A stretch of DNA of 24,239 nucleotides from JAZDOH01 sp043798815 (GTDB lineage Bacteria > Patescibacteriota > Gracilibacteria > UM-FILTER-43-11), in assembly GCA_043798815.1 (NCBI GenBank), contig JAZDOH010000049.1:1-24239 (forward strand). Direction: 5' to 3'. The position numbers were made by a program, and so were the translations under genes. Under the pieces are notes generated by a model, which ran no database searches, had not been told where the DNA came from, and saw only the letters and a list, made by a program, of their open reading frames with translations. Below, one piece after another: positions 7,123 through 13,709 of the stretch; position 1 is the stretch's first letter, and every line of letters starts with the position of its first letter.

Positions 7123-7481
7123 GCATTTTTAAAATCGGCAATCGCGGTGGAGAGATCCGGGAAGATTTTGAAGAGTTTGCTGATGCCCACGATGGCGAAA
7201 ATATCTTCCACGTTTTTGTTGGTGCCCACGATCACCACTTCCCCTCCAAGGCTCGTCAAATGCTGATGCCAAGCCACCAGATGTCCGATGGCGTAACTGT
7301 TTAAGAAATTGAGCTTGCTGAATTCCAGAATGAGCTTGGTTTTGGGTGTCGCGTTGTCTACAAAACTTTGTAAATCTGTCAGAGAGGTTGCAGCCCCTCC
7401 GTCAAAATCACCATCAAAATAGGCGACATGAGTGTTGGACAAATCCGATGAAGGTTCAATCGATATTTTTAGTTCTTCCAT
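7119..7481 (-). CDS. STAS-domain protein (anti-sigma-factor antagonist-like)
   Basis: STAS proteins such as SpoIIAA bind anti-sigma kinases and are switched by phosphorylation. The 120-aa product has the expected strand-helix pattern, with TKLILEFSKLNFLNSYAIGH as strand and loop around the switch site, then GGEVVIVGTN and an IFAIVGISKLFKIFP segment near the end. The Ser of the usual D-S-S/T-G switch is kept (N-S-Y here), while the preceding Asp is Asn and the following Ser is Tyr. The ATG at 7481 gives a normal domain length; a longer open frame to 7628 lies wholly inside ribH and is not supported. It overlaps the 3' end of ribH by 13 bases, so translation is probably coupled. No kinase or phosphatase partner is visible in the window. 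Confidence 0.85.
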   Translation of the reverse strand: MEELKISIEPSSDLSNTHVAYFDGDFDGGAATSLTDLQSFVDNATPKTKLILEFSKLNFLNSYAIGHLVAWHQHLTSLGGEVVIVGTNKNVEDIFAIVGISKLFKIFPDLSTAIADFKNA

Positions 7482-7864
7482 GGGTTTAAAAGTTTTAAAA
7501 TAGTGTGAGCGGCTTCTGCCCCTTTGTCGAGGCGTGCCTTGGTTTGGGCTTGGTTGTTGGTTGTGAGTACTCCGAACGCGATGGGGATACTCAGCCTCAA
7601 ACCGACTTCCATTATACCTGCCGCGCAAGCGCTGGCAATAAAATCAAAATGAGGCGTTTCCCCGCGCACAATGCATCCCAGAGCGATCACGGCGTGCGGT
7701 TTGGTTTTGCGGATCACCTGCTGACACGTCCATGGAATTTCAAAAGCGCCCGGCACGTGCGTCACGGAAATGTTTTTTGGACTCACCCCCGCTTTTTTAA
7801 GTTCCCGCAGGCAATTTTCCTCGAGTTTTTGAGTGATGGCGCGATTGTACTCGCTCACCACCAA
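7469..7864 (-). CDS. ribH: 6,7-dimethyl-8-ribityllumazine synthase
   Basis: The enzyme condenses 5-amino-6-ribitylaminouracil with 3,4-dihydroxybutanone phosphate, the penultimate step of riboflavin synthesis. Family motifs are clear: VVSEYN (strand 1), HVPGAFEIPW, VIALGCIVRGETPHFDF with the catalytic His, and IPIAFGVLTTNNQAQTKARL. The coordinates given use the TTG at 7864, the most upstream common start codon in frame. That start removes residues the fold needs: in-frame codons upstream read KNTRIAL before VVSEYN, exactly the first strand of the family. The frame stays open to a TAG at 7939-7937 without any ATG, GTG or TTG. The best candidates for a true start are ATT at 7924 or 7912, or ATA at 7915. 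ribE lies just upstream and a heptameric repeat lies between the two genes. Confidence 0.93.
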   Translation of the reverse strand: MVVSEYNRAITQKLEENCLRELKKAGVSPKNISVTHVPGAFEIPWTCQQVIRKTKPHAVIALGCIVRGETPHFDFIASACAAGIMEVGLRLSIPIAFGVLTTNNQAQTKARLDKGAEAAHTILKLLNPWKN

Positions 7865-7929
7865 GGCGATGCGTGTGTTTTTGGGGGCTTTTACAGGCCG
7901 TTGATTTGGAATTATTTTTGAAATGAGGG

Positions 7930-7955
7930 CTAAGGACTAGGAACTAGGGACTAAG
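7930..7955. repeat. Short tandem heptamer repeat, consensus CTARGRA
   Basis: The stretch reads as CTAAGGA, CTAGGAA, CTAGGGA, CTAAG: 3.7 copies of a 7-base unit CTA(A/G)G(G/A)A. Nineteen bases (7930-7948) are identical to 21717-21735. It contains the ribE stop codon (7946-7944 on the minus strand) and the in-frame stop upstream of ribH. Confidence 0.75.
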
Positions 7956-8516
7956 TTTTTCGAGGTATTTAGCCATGATGTCCGTTTCCACATTCACCTT
8001 ATCACCGATCTTGAGTCTCTGGAAATTGGTATTCATCCATGTGTAAGGGGTGATGTTCACCGGAACATCATTTTTTTTTATATCCACCACCGTCAAACTC
8101 ACGCCGTTGATGGCGATGGAGCCTTTTGGAACCACGTAACGGGCGAGGTCTGTCGGAATTTGAAAGGTCACGAGACGTGAATTGCCGCGTTTTTGGATTT
8201 TAGTGACTTTTGCCACCCCTTCCACGTGACCCGTGACGATATGCCCTTCAAAACAACCTGTTTTTGGTAGTGGCAGTTCCAAGTTTACGATGGTGCCCAC
8301 ATGACACGCTCCTAAGTTGGTTTTTTTGAACGTTTCCGGCATTACATCCGCGGAAAATTGCCCGCCCTTAATCTCCGTTACCGTTAAACACGCTCCGTTC
8401 ACAGCTACGCTGCCACCTGGTTTCAGCTTTTTTACCCAAGCGCCCACTTCAATCGCGAGTTGAGCTTTTGTGATTCGGATGATCTTGCCGGTGCGCGCGA
8501 TGATGCCGGTGAACAT
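7944..8516 (-). CDS. ribE: Riboflavin synthase (alpha chain)
   Basis: The enzyme dismutates two molecules of 6,7-dimethyl-8-ribityllumazine into riboflavin and aminouracil, the last step of the pathway; it works as a homotrimer. The 190-aa product begins with the conserved MFTGII and has the two related lumazine-binding barrels: first with VNGACLTV, SADVMPET and FEGHIVTGHVEG, second with KGSIAINGVSLTVVD and ending GDKVNVETDIMAKY. The length is at the short end of the family; the second-barrel tail is trimmed to a few residues after AKYLEKL. Its last codons and stop lie in the heptamer repeat at 7930-7955, so the C-terminus may have been reset by that repeat. It starts 8 bases after lysA and precedes ribH. 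Confidence 0.97.
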   Translation of the reverse strand: MFTGIIARTGKIIRITKAQLAIEVGAWVKKLKPGGSVAVNGACLTVTEIKGGQFSADVMPETFKKTNLGACHVGTIVNLELPLPKTGCFEGHIVTGHVEGVAKVTKIQKRGNSRLVTFQIPTDLARYVVPKGSIAINGVSLTVVDIKKNDVPVNITPYTWMNTNFQRLKIGDKVNVETDIMAKYLEKLSP

Positions 8517-8524
8517 GGCTTTTA

Positions 8525-9757
8525 TTATACCTCATAGTTTCGATATATATCTTCAAAAGTTTGACGTCGCCTGATGACGCTTACTTGTGATCCATGCACC
8601 AATACCTCCATAGGAAGTGCCCTCAATTGATAATTGCTTGCCATGGCCATGCCATAAGCGCCCGCTATATCAATGCTCAAAAGATCTCCTTCGCGTACCT
8701 CCGGTAATAATCTGTCTTTTGCCATAAAGTCAGAATTTTCACACACTTGGCCTACAACATGATATACATGAGGTTTACCATGAGGATTGCTGATGTTGGT
8801 TATTGGATGATAAGACCCATGCATGGCTGGCCGAACGAGTCGATTCATTCCAGAATCAGTTCCAACGAATATTGTTCCATTCAGTCTACGTTTTAAAGTG
8901 GTTACCCGCGTTAGTAAATGTCCCGCTTCTGCCACCACATAACGGCCAGGTTCAAAACGGATTTCTAATGATTGGCCAGTTTCTTTTTGATAACGTTCCA
9001 GGCGTTCGCGCATTGCCTGCCCCAACGCTTTTAGGTCGAGAGGTTTTTGATCTGGTTCATAGGGCACTCCAAATCCTCCGCCCAAATCGATGAATTGAAG
9101 ATGAGGAATGCGTCGAGCGATTTTTAACATTGCCTCAAGAGCCAATATCGGCTTTTCTATTGTCAGCCATCCGGAACCGATGTGCTCATGAATTCCCACA
9201 AGGTTTAATCGATGAACTTTGACCAATCGCAATACTTCTTCAGCTTCTTCGGAGGCAATTCCGAATTTAGACTCAGATCCTCCTGTGATGTTAGTGAGAT
9301 GACTTCCCGCGCCTACATTGGGGTTGAATCGAACGCACACATTGTTTCCCGGGAATTGTCGACCGAATTTTTCCAAACGGGAAATGGAGCCAATATTTAA
9401 AAGCACACCCAATTCATGAGCCTGACTCATTTCTTCATCGCTCATGTTGTTTTCGGTGTACAGAATATCTTTTGGATCCACTCCACAATGAAGCGCCATT
9501 TGAACTTCTTCAGGAGAAACCGCGTCCATCCCCATTCCTTGTCCTGCTATAAGTCTTATCAAACTGGGATTCGGGTTGGCTTTGATGGCATAAAGCAATT
9601 TTACGCAGTCAGCCACATTTAAATATCGTCGTAATGTTTCAATCCGATCCAGAATCACATCTCCTGAATAAAGATAAGTTGGAGTTCCGTGGCGCCTGGC
9701 AATTTCTTCTGCATCTACATTGTCACCAAAAATATAACGATTATTTTCGAATCTCAT
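8525..9757 (-). CDS. lysA: Diaminopimelate decarboxylase
   Basis: A PLP-dependent fold-III enzyme that decarboxylates meso-diaminopimelate to lysine. Numbering from the ATG at 9757 (410 aa), the sequence shows the Schiff-base Lys59 (YAIKANPN), His192 in HEHIGSG, the phosphate-binding GGGFGVPY (226-233), EPGRYVV (269-275), Cys339 in VCENSDF and Tyr368 in AGAYGMAMASNY. These fit LysA better than ornithine or arginine decarboxylases. The open frame extends 27 codons upstream to 9838, but that part overlaps the 3' end of lysC and looks unlike LysA; the ATG at 9757 leaves a 19-base gap. Together with the aspartate kinase gene it provides the first and last steps of the lysine route; the intermediate dap genes are not in the window. 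Confidence 0.95.
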   Translation of the reverse strand: MRFENNRYIFGDNVDAEEIARRHGTPTYLYSGDVILDRIETLRRYLNVADCVKLLYAIKANPNPSLIRLIAGQGMGMDAVSPEEVQMALHCGVDPKDILYTENNMSDEEMSQAHELGVLLNIGSISRLEKFGRQFPGNNVCVRFNPNVGAGSHLTNITGGSESKFGIASEEAEEVLRLVKVHRLNLVGIHEHIGSGWLTIEKPILALEAMLKIARRIPHLQFIDLGGGFGVPYEPDQKPLDLKALGQAMRERLERYQKETGQSLEIRFEPGRYVVAEAGHLLTRVTTLKRRLNGTIFVGTDSGMNRLVRPAMHGSYHPITNISNPHGKPHVYHVVGQVCENSDFMAKDRLLPEVREGDLLSIDIAGAYGMAMASNYQLRALPMEVLVHGSQVSVIRRRQTFEDIYRNYEV

Positions 9758-9776
9758 TTTTAAAGAGTTAAATGAT

Positions 9777-11390
9777 TCATTGATAGGTGCTTGTAAGGCT
9801 TTCCAATACTCTCTCCATGTAATCTCGATAATCGGCAATTACTTGCGCGTCCTGATCAACAAAAATACTATGCAAAGCTCTTACTACGTCATCGCATAAA
9901 TTTTCTCTAACGAGGAATGAAATGCGTAATTGAGATTTAGAGAGAGTAATTCCGTGAATATCTGCTCCTCTAAAACTTAATGCACCCGCAAGAGTCATTA
10001 GAATTCCACGTTTCCCTTTTAGTTCACTCCCAACAACTGAAACGCACGCATAGGCCTCCTGATCCCAATCCAAAGTATCCACGGGATATCTTTCTTCATC
10101 TACAATCACACCCTGACTCAATTCAGTGCGAACTCTTTCAATTTTTTCACGGTAAGCTCTTCGTAGAGATCTATCCCGCGGAAGAAGTAAACTAAAGGTG
10201 AGTTCGGATCCCGAACAGAATATACAATCAATGATGATACCTTCTCGTTTAAGGGCATTGCCAATAGAATCTATGAATCCTTGCTGATCCGCCATTTCAA
10301 TTACCCGAATCGTTAACGTGTCGATGTTGCGATTGCCGGTAATGTTTTTAAAGGCATGACGAGTTTCGATTCCCCCTGTGGTGTAGATGGTTCCTGCCCC
10401 TTCGTTCGCAGGTTCGCGAAAATCTCTGAATTCCAAATCCAGTTTGTGCCGTTCCGCCAGAGCCAAAGCGCTGATCTGCATTAGCCCCGAACCCCCTTCC
10501 GCGGACGCGATTTCCGCCCCTTCCGCGAGAGAAATATGTCGATGTCGTACCGGCTTGTTGTTTGATCCGAGAACGTTTGGATTAGCCGTTAGAACACCTT
10601 CCACACCTTTCCAAAAACGAGTGGCTTGCAGGTTGAAACCCATTTCTTTTAATACCAGAGCCACATCCACTGCTGTGGTATCGGTATAGCTACGTCCAAT
10701 ATCTTCCGAAATTCCATGAGGCGTATTGCCTACATGCCCTCCGAAAATTTGAATAACCTCCGCTCGTATTTCTCCAACAGCCCTAATGGATTCTTCAATT
10801 CCTGCGCGTATGGCCTCATGCAAACGGCGTACCGAAAGCGTGTTGCCATTGGCAGGATACCCCCTTGCGTTTACCTCATCATAAAAGTGTGACTGATTCC
10901 CTTCTTGCTCCAGGTAAATTTTTAGAAGCATTCCGGCAATTTTTTCTCCAAAACCTATAACCTGATCTCTAATTTTGAAAGTCCTCGCTTCCGATCTTAA
11001 TACATTGGTAATGGCCTTATGAGCTATTAGAGCCGTTCTTAGCTTTTCGTATTCTTGTTGGTAGGTAGTATTAGCACGATCTTTATGTTCACCCGTGAAA
11101 TAACGTTCAAAAATCGTTTCATGAAGTCCTCTGGTTGGATGAAAAGCTCCATCAATAGATCTTTCCTGATAATCTTGTCCATCCAGATTATCCATGGCGG
11201 TCATTAGAGTATCTGTAACCCCCTTGAATGCCGAAACAACTAAAACAATTCTTTCACCTCGTTGTTTGCGCGTGTCGATCATGCATTTTACCTGATCGAG
11301 CTGAGACATGGCTTCTCCGCCGAGTTTGTTAACGGTGGTTGGCTGTAGAGCGTGTTCCATAGAATTAAATAAAATTGATAAAGGTAGCAT
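9777..11390 (-). CDS. lysC: Aspartate kinase, monofunctional and divergent, with tandem ACT domains
   Basis: The enzyme phosphorylates aspartate, the committed step towards lysine, methionine, threonine and isoleucine. The 537-aa product has the kinase landmarks in divergent form: VNKLGGEAM (20-28) in place of VxKFGGTSV, VVSAFKGVTD (51-60), FGEKIAG (147-153), GRSYTDTTA (232-240) in place of GRGGSDTTA and VEGVLTANPN (263-272). Two ACT domains follow (about 356-430 and 446-515); the second has GITLSKSQLRISFLV, the family's effector-binding element, so feedback inhibition by an amino acid is likely. A second ATG at 11360 (residue 11) is an alternative start. The start at 11390 touches the T-run of an intrinsic terminator in the leader. 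First structural gene of the lysC-lysA-ribE-ribH-STAS unit. Confidence 0.9.
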   Translation of the reverse strand: MLPLSILFNSMEHALQPTTVNKLGGEAMSQLDQVKCMIDTRKQRGERIVLVVSAFKGVTDTLMTAMDNLDGQDYQERSIDGAFHPTRGLHETIFERYFTGEHKDRANTTYQQEYEKLRTALIAHKAITNVLRSEARTFKIRDQVIGFGEKIAGMLLKIYLEQEGNQSHFYDEVNARGYPANGNTLSVRRLHEAIRAGIEESIRAVGEIRAEVIQIFGGHVGNTPHGISEDIGRSYTDTTAVDVALVLKEMGFNLQATRFWKGVEGVLTANPNVLGSNNKPVRHRHISLAEGAEIASAEGGSGLMQISALALAERHKLDLEFRDFREPANEGAGTIYTTGGIETRHAFKNITGNRNIDTLTIRVIEMADQQGFIDSIGNALKREGIIIDCIFCSGSELTFSLLLPRDRSLRRAYREKIERVRTELSQGVIVDEERYPVDTLDWDQEAYACVSVVGSELKGKRGILMTLAGALSFRGADIHGITLSKSQLRISFLVRENLCDDVVRALHSIFVDQDAQVIADYRDYMERVLESLTSTYQ

Positions 11391-11392
11391 TT

Positions 11393-11421
11393 AAAAAACC
11401 GGCTTCAAGGTTGAAGTCGGT
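11393..11421 (-). terminator. Attenuator terminator in the lysC leader
   Basis: On the minus strand ACCGACTTCAA (11421-11411) and TTGAAGCCGGT (11408-11398) form a stem of ten pairs with one A-C mismatch, followed immediately by T residues at 11398-11393. The run of T ends three bases before the lysC ATG, so termination here would silence the whole operon. It could also serve simply as the lepA terminator, but its place after a separate promoter and leader ORF argues for attenuation. Confidence 0.72.
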
Positions 11422-11453
11422 CGGCTTAAAAGCGCGCAAAAAACTTCAACCTT
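11407..11453 (-). promoter_or_regulatory. Candidate antiterminator stem, exclusive with the lysC terminator
   Basis: AAGGTTGAAGT (11453-11443) is perfectly complementary, over 11 bases, to ACTTCAACCTT (11417-11407), which is the 5' arm and loop of the terminator. The two hairpins cannot coexist. The upstream segment begins at the last base of the leader stop codon (TAA, 11455-11453), so a ribosome finishing the leader would mask it and favour the terminator; a ribosome stalled earlier would leave it free. Confidence 0.65.
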
Positions 11454-11506
11454 TATGGGGTCTTGTTTTTCTTGCTGCCAGTAAGAGCTTGTGCAATCGA
11501 GTTCAT
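11453..11506 (-). CDS. Leader peptide of the lysC operon, 17 aa (Lys/Asn/Thr-rich)
   Basis: ATG at 11506, stop TAA at 11455-11453; the product is MNSIAQALTGSKKNKTP. Codons 12-16 are Lys, Lys, Asn, Lys, Thr, all amino acids made from aspartate, which is what a control region for an aspartate kinase operon should contain. The ORF starts nine bases after the -10 box of a consensus promoter and ends where the antiterminator segment begins. No Shine-Dalgarno is seen, as for other short-leader genes here. Too short for coding statistics; in an A-rich stretch AAG/AAA/AAC codons can arise by chance, so the evidence is the combination of position, promoter, stop-codon placement and RNA structure. Confidence 0.65.
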   Translation of the reverse strand: MNSIAQALTGSKKNKTP

Positions 11507-11515
11507 GCTGAATCT

Positions 11516-11544
11516 TTTATACATTAGATTTTAACGCATGTCAA
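11516..11544 (-). promoter_or_regulatory. Promoter of the lysC operon: TTGACA-17-TATAAA
   Basis: Minus strand: perfect TTGACA (11544-11539), 17-base spacer, TATAAA (11521-11516). The -35 overlaps the TGA stop of lepA. The predicted start lies one to three bases before the leader ATG at 11506. Confidence 0.78.
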
Positions 11545-13328
11545 TCTTTTTTCAAAATCGCCTGGAACGCTTCTTGAGGCAAATTCACACTTCCCATCTG
11601 TTTCATGCGTTTTTTACCTTTCTTCTGTTTTTCCAGGAGTTTGCGTTTGCGAGTGATGTCACCGCCGTACAGGTAGCCGGTGACGTCTTTGCGTAAGGAT
11701 GAAATGGTTTCACGGGCGACGATTTTTCCTCCAATGGCGGCCTGGATGGCAATGACGAATTGGGCTCGGGGAATGACGTCTTTGAGTTTTTTGGCCAGAC
11801 GGCGACCCAGCGCTTCCGCTTCACTGCGATGGCAAATGGTGCTCAGCGCTTCCGCCGCGTCTCCGGCGATCATGATGTCGAGCTTCACCAAATTCTCTTC
11901 GCGGTAGCCAATCAATTCGTAGTTCATGGAACCATAGCCGCTCGTCACATTTTTAAGCGCATCGTAAAAATCCAGAATGATGGTGGCCAAGGGCATTTCA
12001 AACAGCACCAGAACGCGTTCCGCATCAATATAGCTCAGATTTTTGTAGGTACCGCGGCGCTGTTGTGCAATTTTCATGATGTCACCCACTTTATCTTTGG
12101 GGCACACGATTTCCATTTTCACCCAAGGCTCTGCCACCGCGTCAAAAAACGAAGGGTCGGGCATGTGAGATGGCGATGAGATGGTTTTAATTTCACCGGT
12201 TTTTAGTTTGATTTGATAGCTGACCGAAGGCGCAGTGACGATGAGATTTAAATCATATTCGCGCTCCAGCCGTTCCTGCACGATGTCCATGTGTAAAAGT
12301 CCGAGAAATCCGCAGCGGAAGCCTGAGCCCAGGGCGGGGGATTGGTCGGATTCGTACGTAAGGGCGGAGTCGTTGAGACTCAATTTTTCCAGTGCGTCCC
12401 GAAGGAATGGGAAATCATTTCCCTCCGTGCAATAAATGCCGGCGTACACCATAGGAACCACTTTTTTGTATCCGGGCAAAGGCATCGCCTGTTCGAGTTT
12501 GGCTTTTTCGCCTTTCCAAATGGTATCCCCCACGCGTGCTTCACCCACGGATTTTAAACCCGTGACCACATAACCCACTTCTCCCGGCTTGAGTTCCTGG
12601 TGGGGTTCGTATTTTGGGCGAAAGTAGCCGACTTCCGAAGCTTCAATATCCGTTTTAGCATTTAAAAAACGTAATTTATCATTTTTTTTAAAAGTTCCGC
12701 TCATCATGCGAATGTAGGCCACGACTCCGCGGTAACTGTCGTATACCGAATCAAAAACCAAGGCTTTAGCTTCTTTGTCGGCAGACATTTTTGGTGATGG
12801 GACGCGATCAATAACCGCCTGAAGCAGTTTTTCCACATTCAGGCCTGTTTTGGCCGACACTTCAATCACTTCCTCGCGCGGCATGGCGAGCGCATTTTCA
12901 ATTTCCTCTTTTACCCGCTCGGGTTCCGCCGCCTCCATGTCGATTTTGTTGATGACGGGGATGATTTTAAGGTTGTGCTCGAGCGCCATGTACAGGTTCG
13001 CGAGAGTTTGAGCCTGAATTCCTTGAGTGGCGTCGACGACCAGAATGGCCCCTTCACACGCGGCCAGCGACCTCGATACCTCATAACTGAAGTCCACATG
13101 CCCGGGCGTATCGATGAGGTTGAGGATATAGCCTTTATAGTCCATTCGCACCGGCTGAAGCTTGATCGTGATGCCGCGCTCTTGTTCCAAATCCATCGTG
13201 TCCAGCATTTGACCATGGGTCATATCTCGCTTTTCCATGGTGCCCGTAACTTCAAGGAAGCGGTCAGCTAGCGTGGATTTGCCGTGATCAATGTGCGCGA
13301 TGATGCAGAAGTTGCGGATGTTTTTCAT
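11541..13328 (-). CDS. lepA: Elongation factor 4 (LepA) GTPase
   Basis: A ribosome-associated translational GTPase that helps initiation and back-translocation under stress. The 595-aa product has normal length and all G motifs: AHIDHGKST (P-loop, near residue 10), switch elements in QERGITIK, DTPGHVDFSYEVSRSLAACE, NKIDM and SAKTG. The LepA-specific C-terminal region is intact (ETISSLRKDVTGYLYGGDIT, then KRKLLEKQKKGKKRMKQMG), ending in VNLPQEAFQAILKKD. The ATG at 13328 gives the usual MKNIRNFCIIAHID start and lies nine bases after a TAAAAT box. Its stop codon overlaps the promoter of the following lysC operon. A perfect match to family architecture with no oddities. Confidence 0.98.
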   Translation of the reverse strand: MKNIRNFCIIAHIDHGKSTLADRFLEVTGTMEKRDMTHGQMLDTMDLEQERGITIKLQPVRMDYKGYILNLIDTPGHVDFSYEVSRSLAACEGAILVVDATQGIQAQTLANLYMALEHNLKIIPVINKIDMEAAEPERVKEEIENALAMPREEVIEVSAKTGLNVEKLLQAVIDRVPSPKMSADKEAKALVFDSVYDSYRGVVAYIRMMSGTFKKNDKLRFLNAKTDIEASEVGYFRPKYEPHQELKPGEVGYVVTGLKSVGEARVGDTIWKGEKAKLEQAMPLPGYKKVVPMVYAGIYCTEGNDFPFLRDALEKLSLNDSALTYESDQSPALGSGFRCGFLGLLHMDIVQERLEREYDLNLIVTAPSVSYQIKLKTGEIKTISSPSHMPDPSFFDAVAEPWVKMEIVCPKDKVGDIMKIAQQRRGTYKNLSYIDAERVLVLFEMPLATIILDFYDALKNVTSGYGSMNYELIGYREENLVKLDIMIAGDAAEALSTICHRSEAEALGRRLAKKLKDVIPRAQFVIAIQAAIGGKIVARETISSLRKDVTGYLYGGDITRKRKLLEKQKKGKKRMKQMGSVNLPQEAFQAILKKD

Positions 13329-13337
13329 AGCGGGATG

Positions 13338-13343
13338 ATTTTA
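13338..13343 (-). promoter_or_regulatory. -10 element upstream of lepA (TAAAAT)
   Basis: TAAAAT (13343-13338, minus strand) is nine bases before the ATG. No good -35 hexamer is found 16-18 bases further upstream, so the promoter call rests on the -10 and its spacing, which matches other starts in this window. Confidence 0.4.
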
Positions 13344-13468
13344 GCGGAAAACCATAAAACTCGCCATTGGCAGTTCTTTAGAAGCTATGAAACTTATCTG
13401 CTTGTCAGGTAGAGGTATGGACTAATAGGTAGAATTTTGCAAAAATCGAGTTGTATACTACTTAAAAT

Positions 13469-13663
13469 ATGATATCAAGACCAGAAATAGGAGAAGAGAA
13501 TCCATTTGACGACAGCATGCGTTCTATAGCAAGAAGGACGCGCTTAACTGTTGGAATTATAATAGCAATTGGTTTTTTGGTGGTTGCAGGTAAGGTCGTC
13601 AAGGGGTATTTTAGCAAAAATCAGTCAGTTGGTTCAGAAGTGACAGATAGGCCAAGCGAATAG
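13469..13663 (+). CDS. Small single-pass membrane protein, 64 aa
   Basis: Not recognised. An acidic N-terminus (ISRPEIGEENPFDDSM) is followed by a basic patch (RSIARRTR), one hydrophobic segment (about residues 26-45, LTVGIIIAIGFLVVAGKVV) and a short polar tail. By the positive-inside rule the N-terminus is cytoplasmic. A TATACT box (13454-13459) lies nine bases before the ATG, without a good -35. It stands between lepA and the toxin-antitoxin pair, in an AT-rich stretch. The family is unknown, and the ORF is short enough that it could be spurious, but the start spacing and clean membrane segment support it. Confidence 0.55.
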   Translation: MISRPEIGEENPFDDSMRSIARRTRLTVGIIIAIGFLVVAGKVVKGYFSKNQSVGSEVTDRPSE

Positions 13664-13709
13664 TTAAGTAGTCGAATTTACAGGCTCGCGGCATACAGTT
13701 AGAGCTTTC

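Noticed and set aside
7482..7628. N-terminal extension of the STAS gene
   Set aside because: The frame is open but lies entirely within ribH, is basic and Pro/Arg-rich, and the ATG at 7481 already gives a complete STAS domain.
8517..8524. FMN riboswitch upstream of ribE
   Set aside because: Only eight bases separate lysA and ribE, and no RFN-type structure is present inside the end of lysA.
9758..9838. Longer start for lysA
   Set aside because: The extra 27 codons overlap lysC in another frame and do not resemble the N-terminus of diaminopimelate decarboxylases.
11393..11544. Lysine riboswitch (L-box) upstream of lysC
   Set aside because: The leader is only about 115 bases and lacks room for the five-helix L-box; the leader ORF and three-segment stem explain the region better.
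206..13328. Gracilibacteria/SR1 genetic code (UGA = Gly)
   Set aside because: The wecG-family gene, lepA and lysC end at UGA exactly where their families end, so UGA is a stop here.
13420..13436. Third copy of the CTARGRA heptamer repeat (GGACTAATAGGTAGAA)
   Set aside because: Only loosely similar; no two consecutive units match the consensus.
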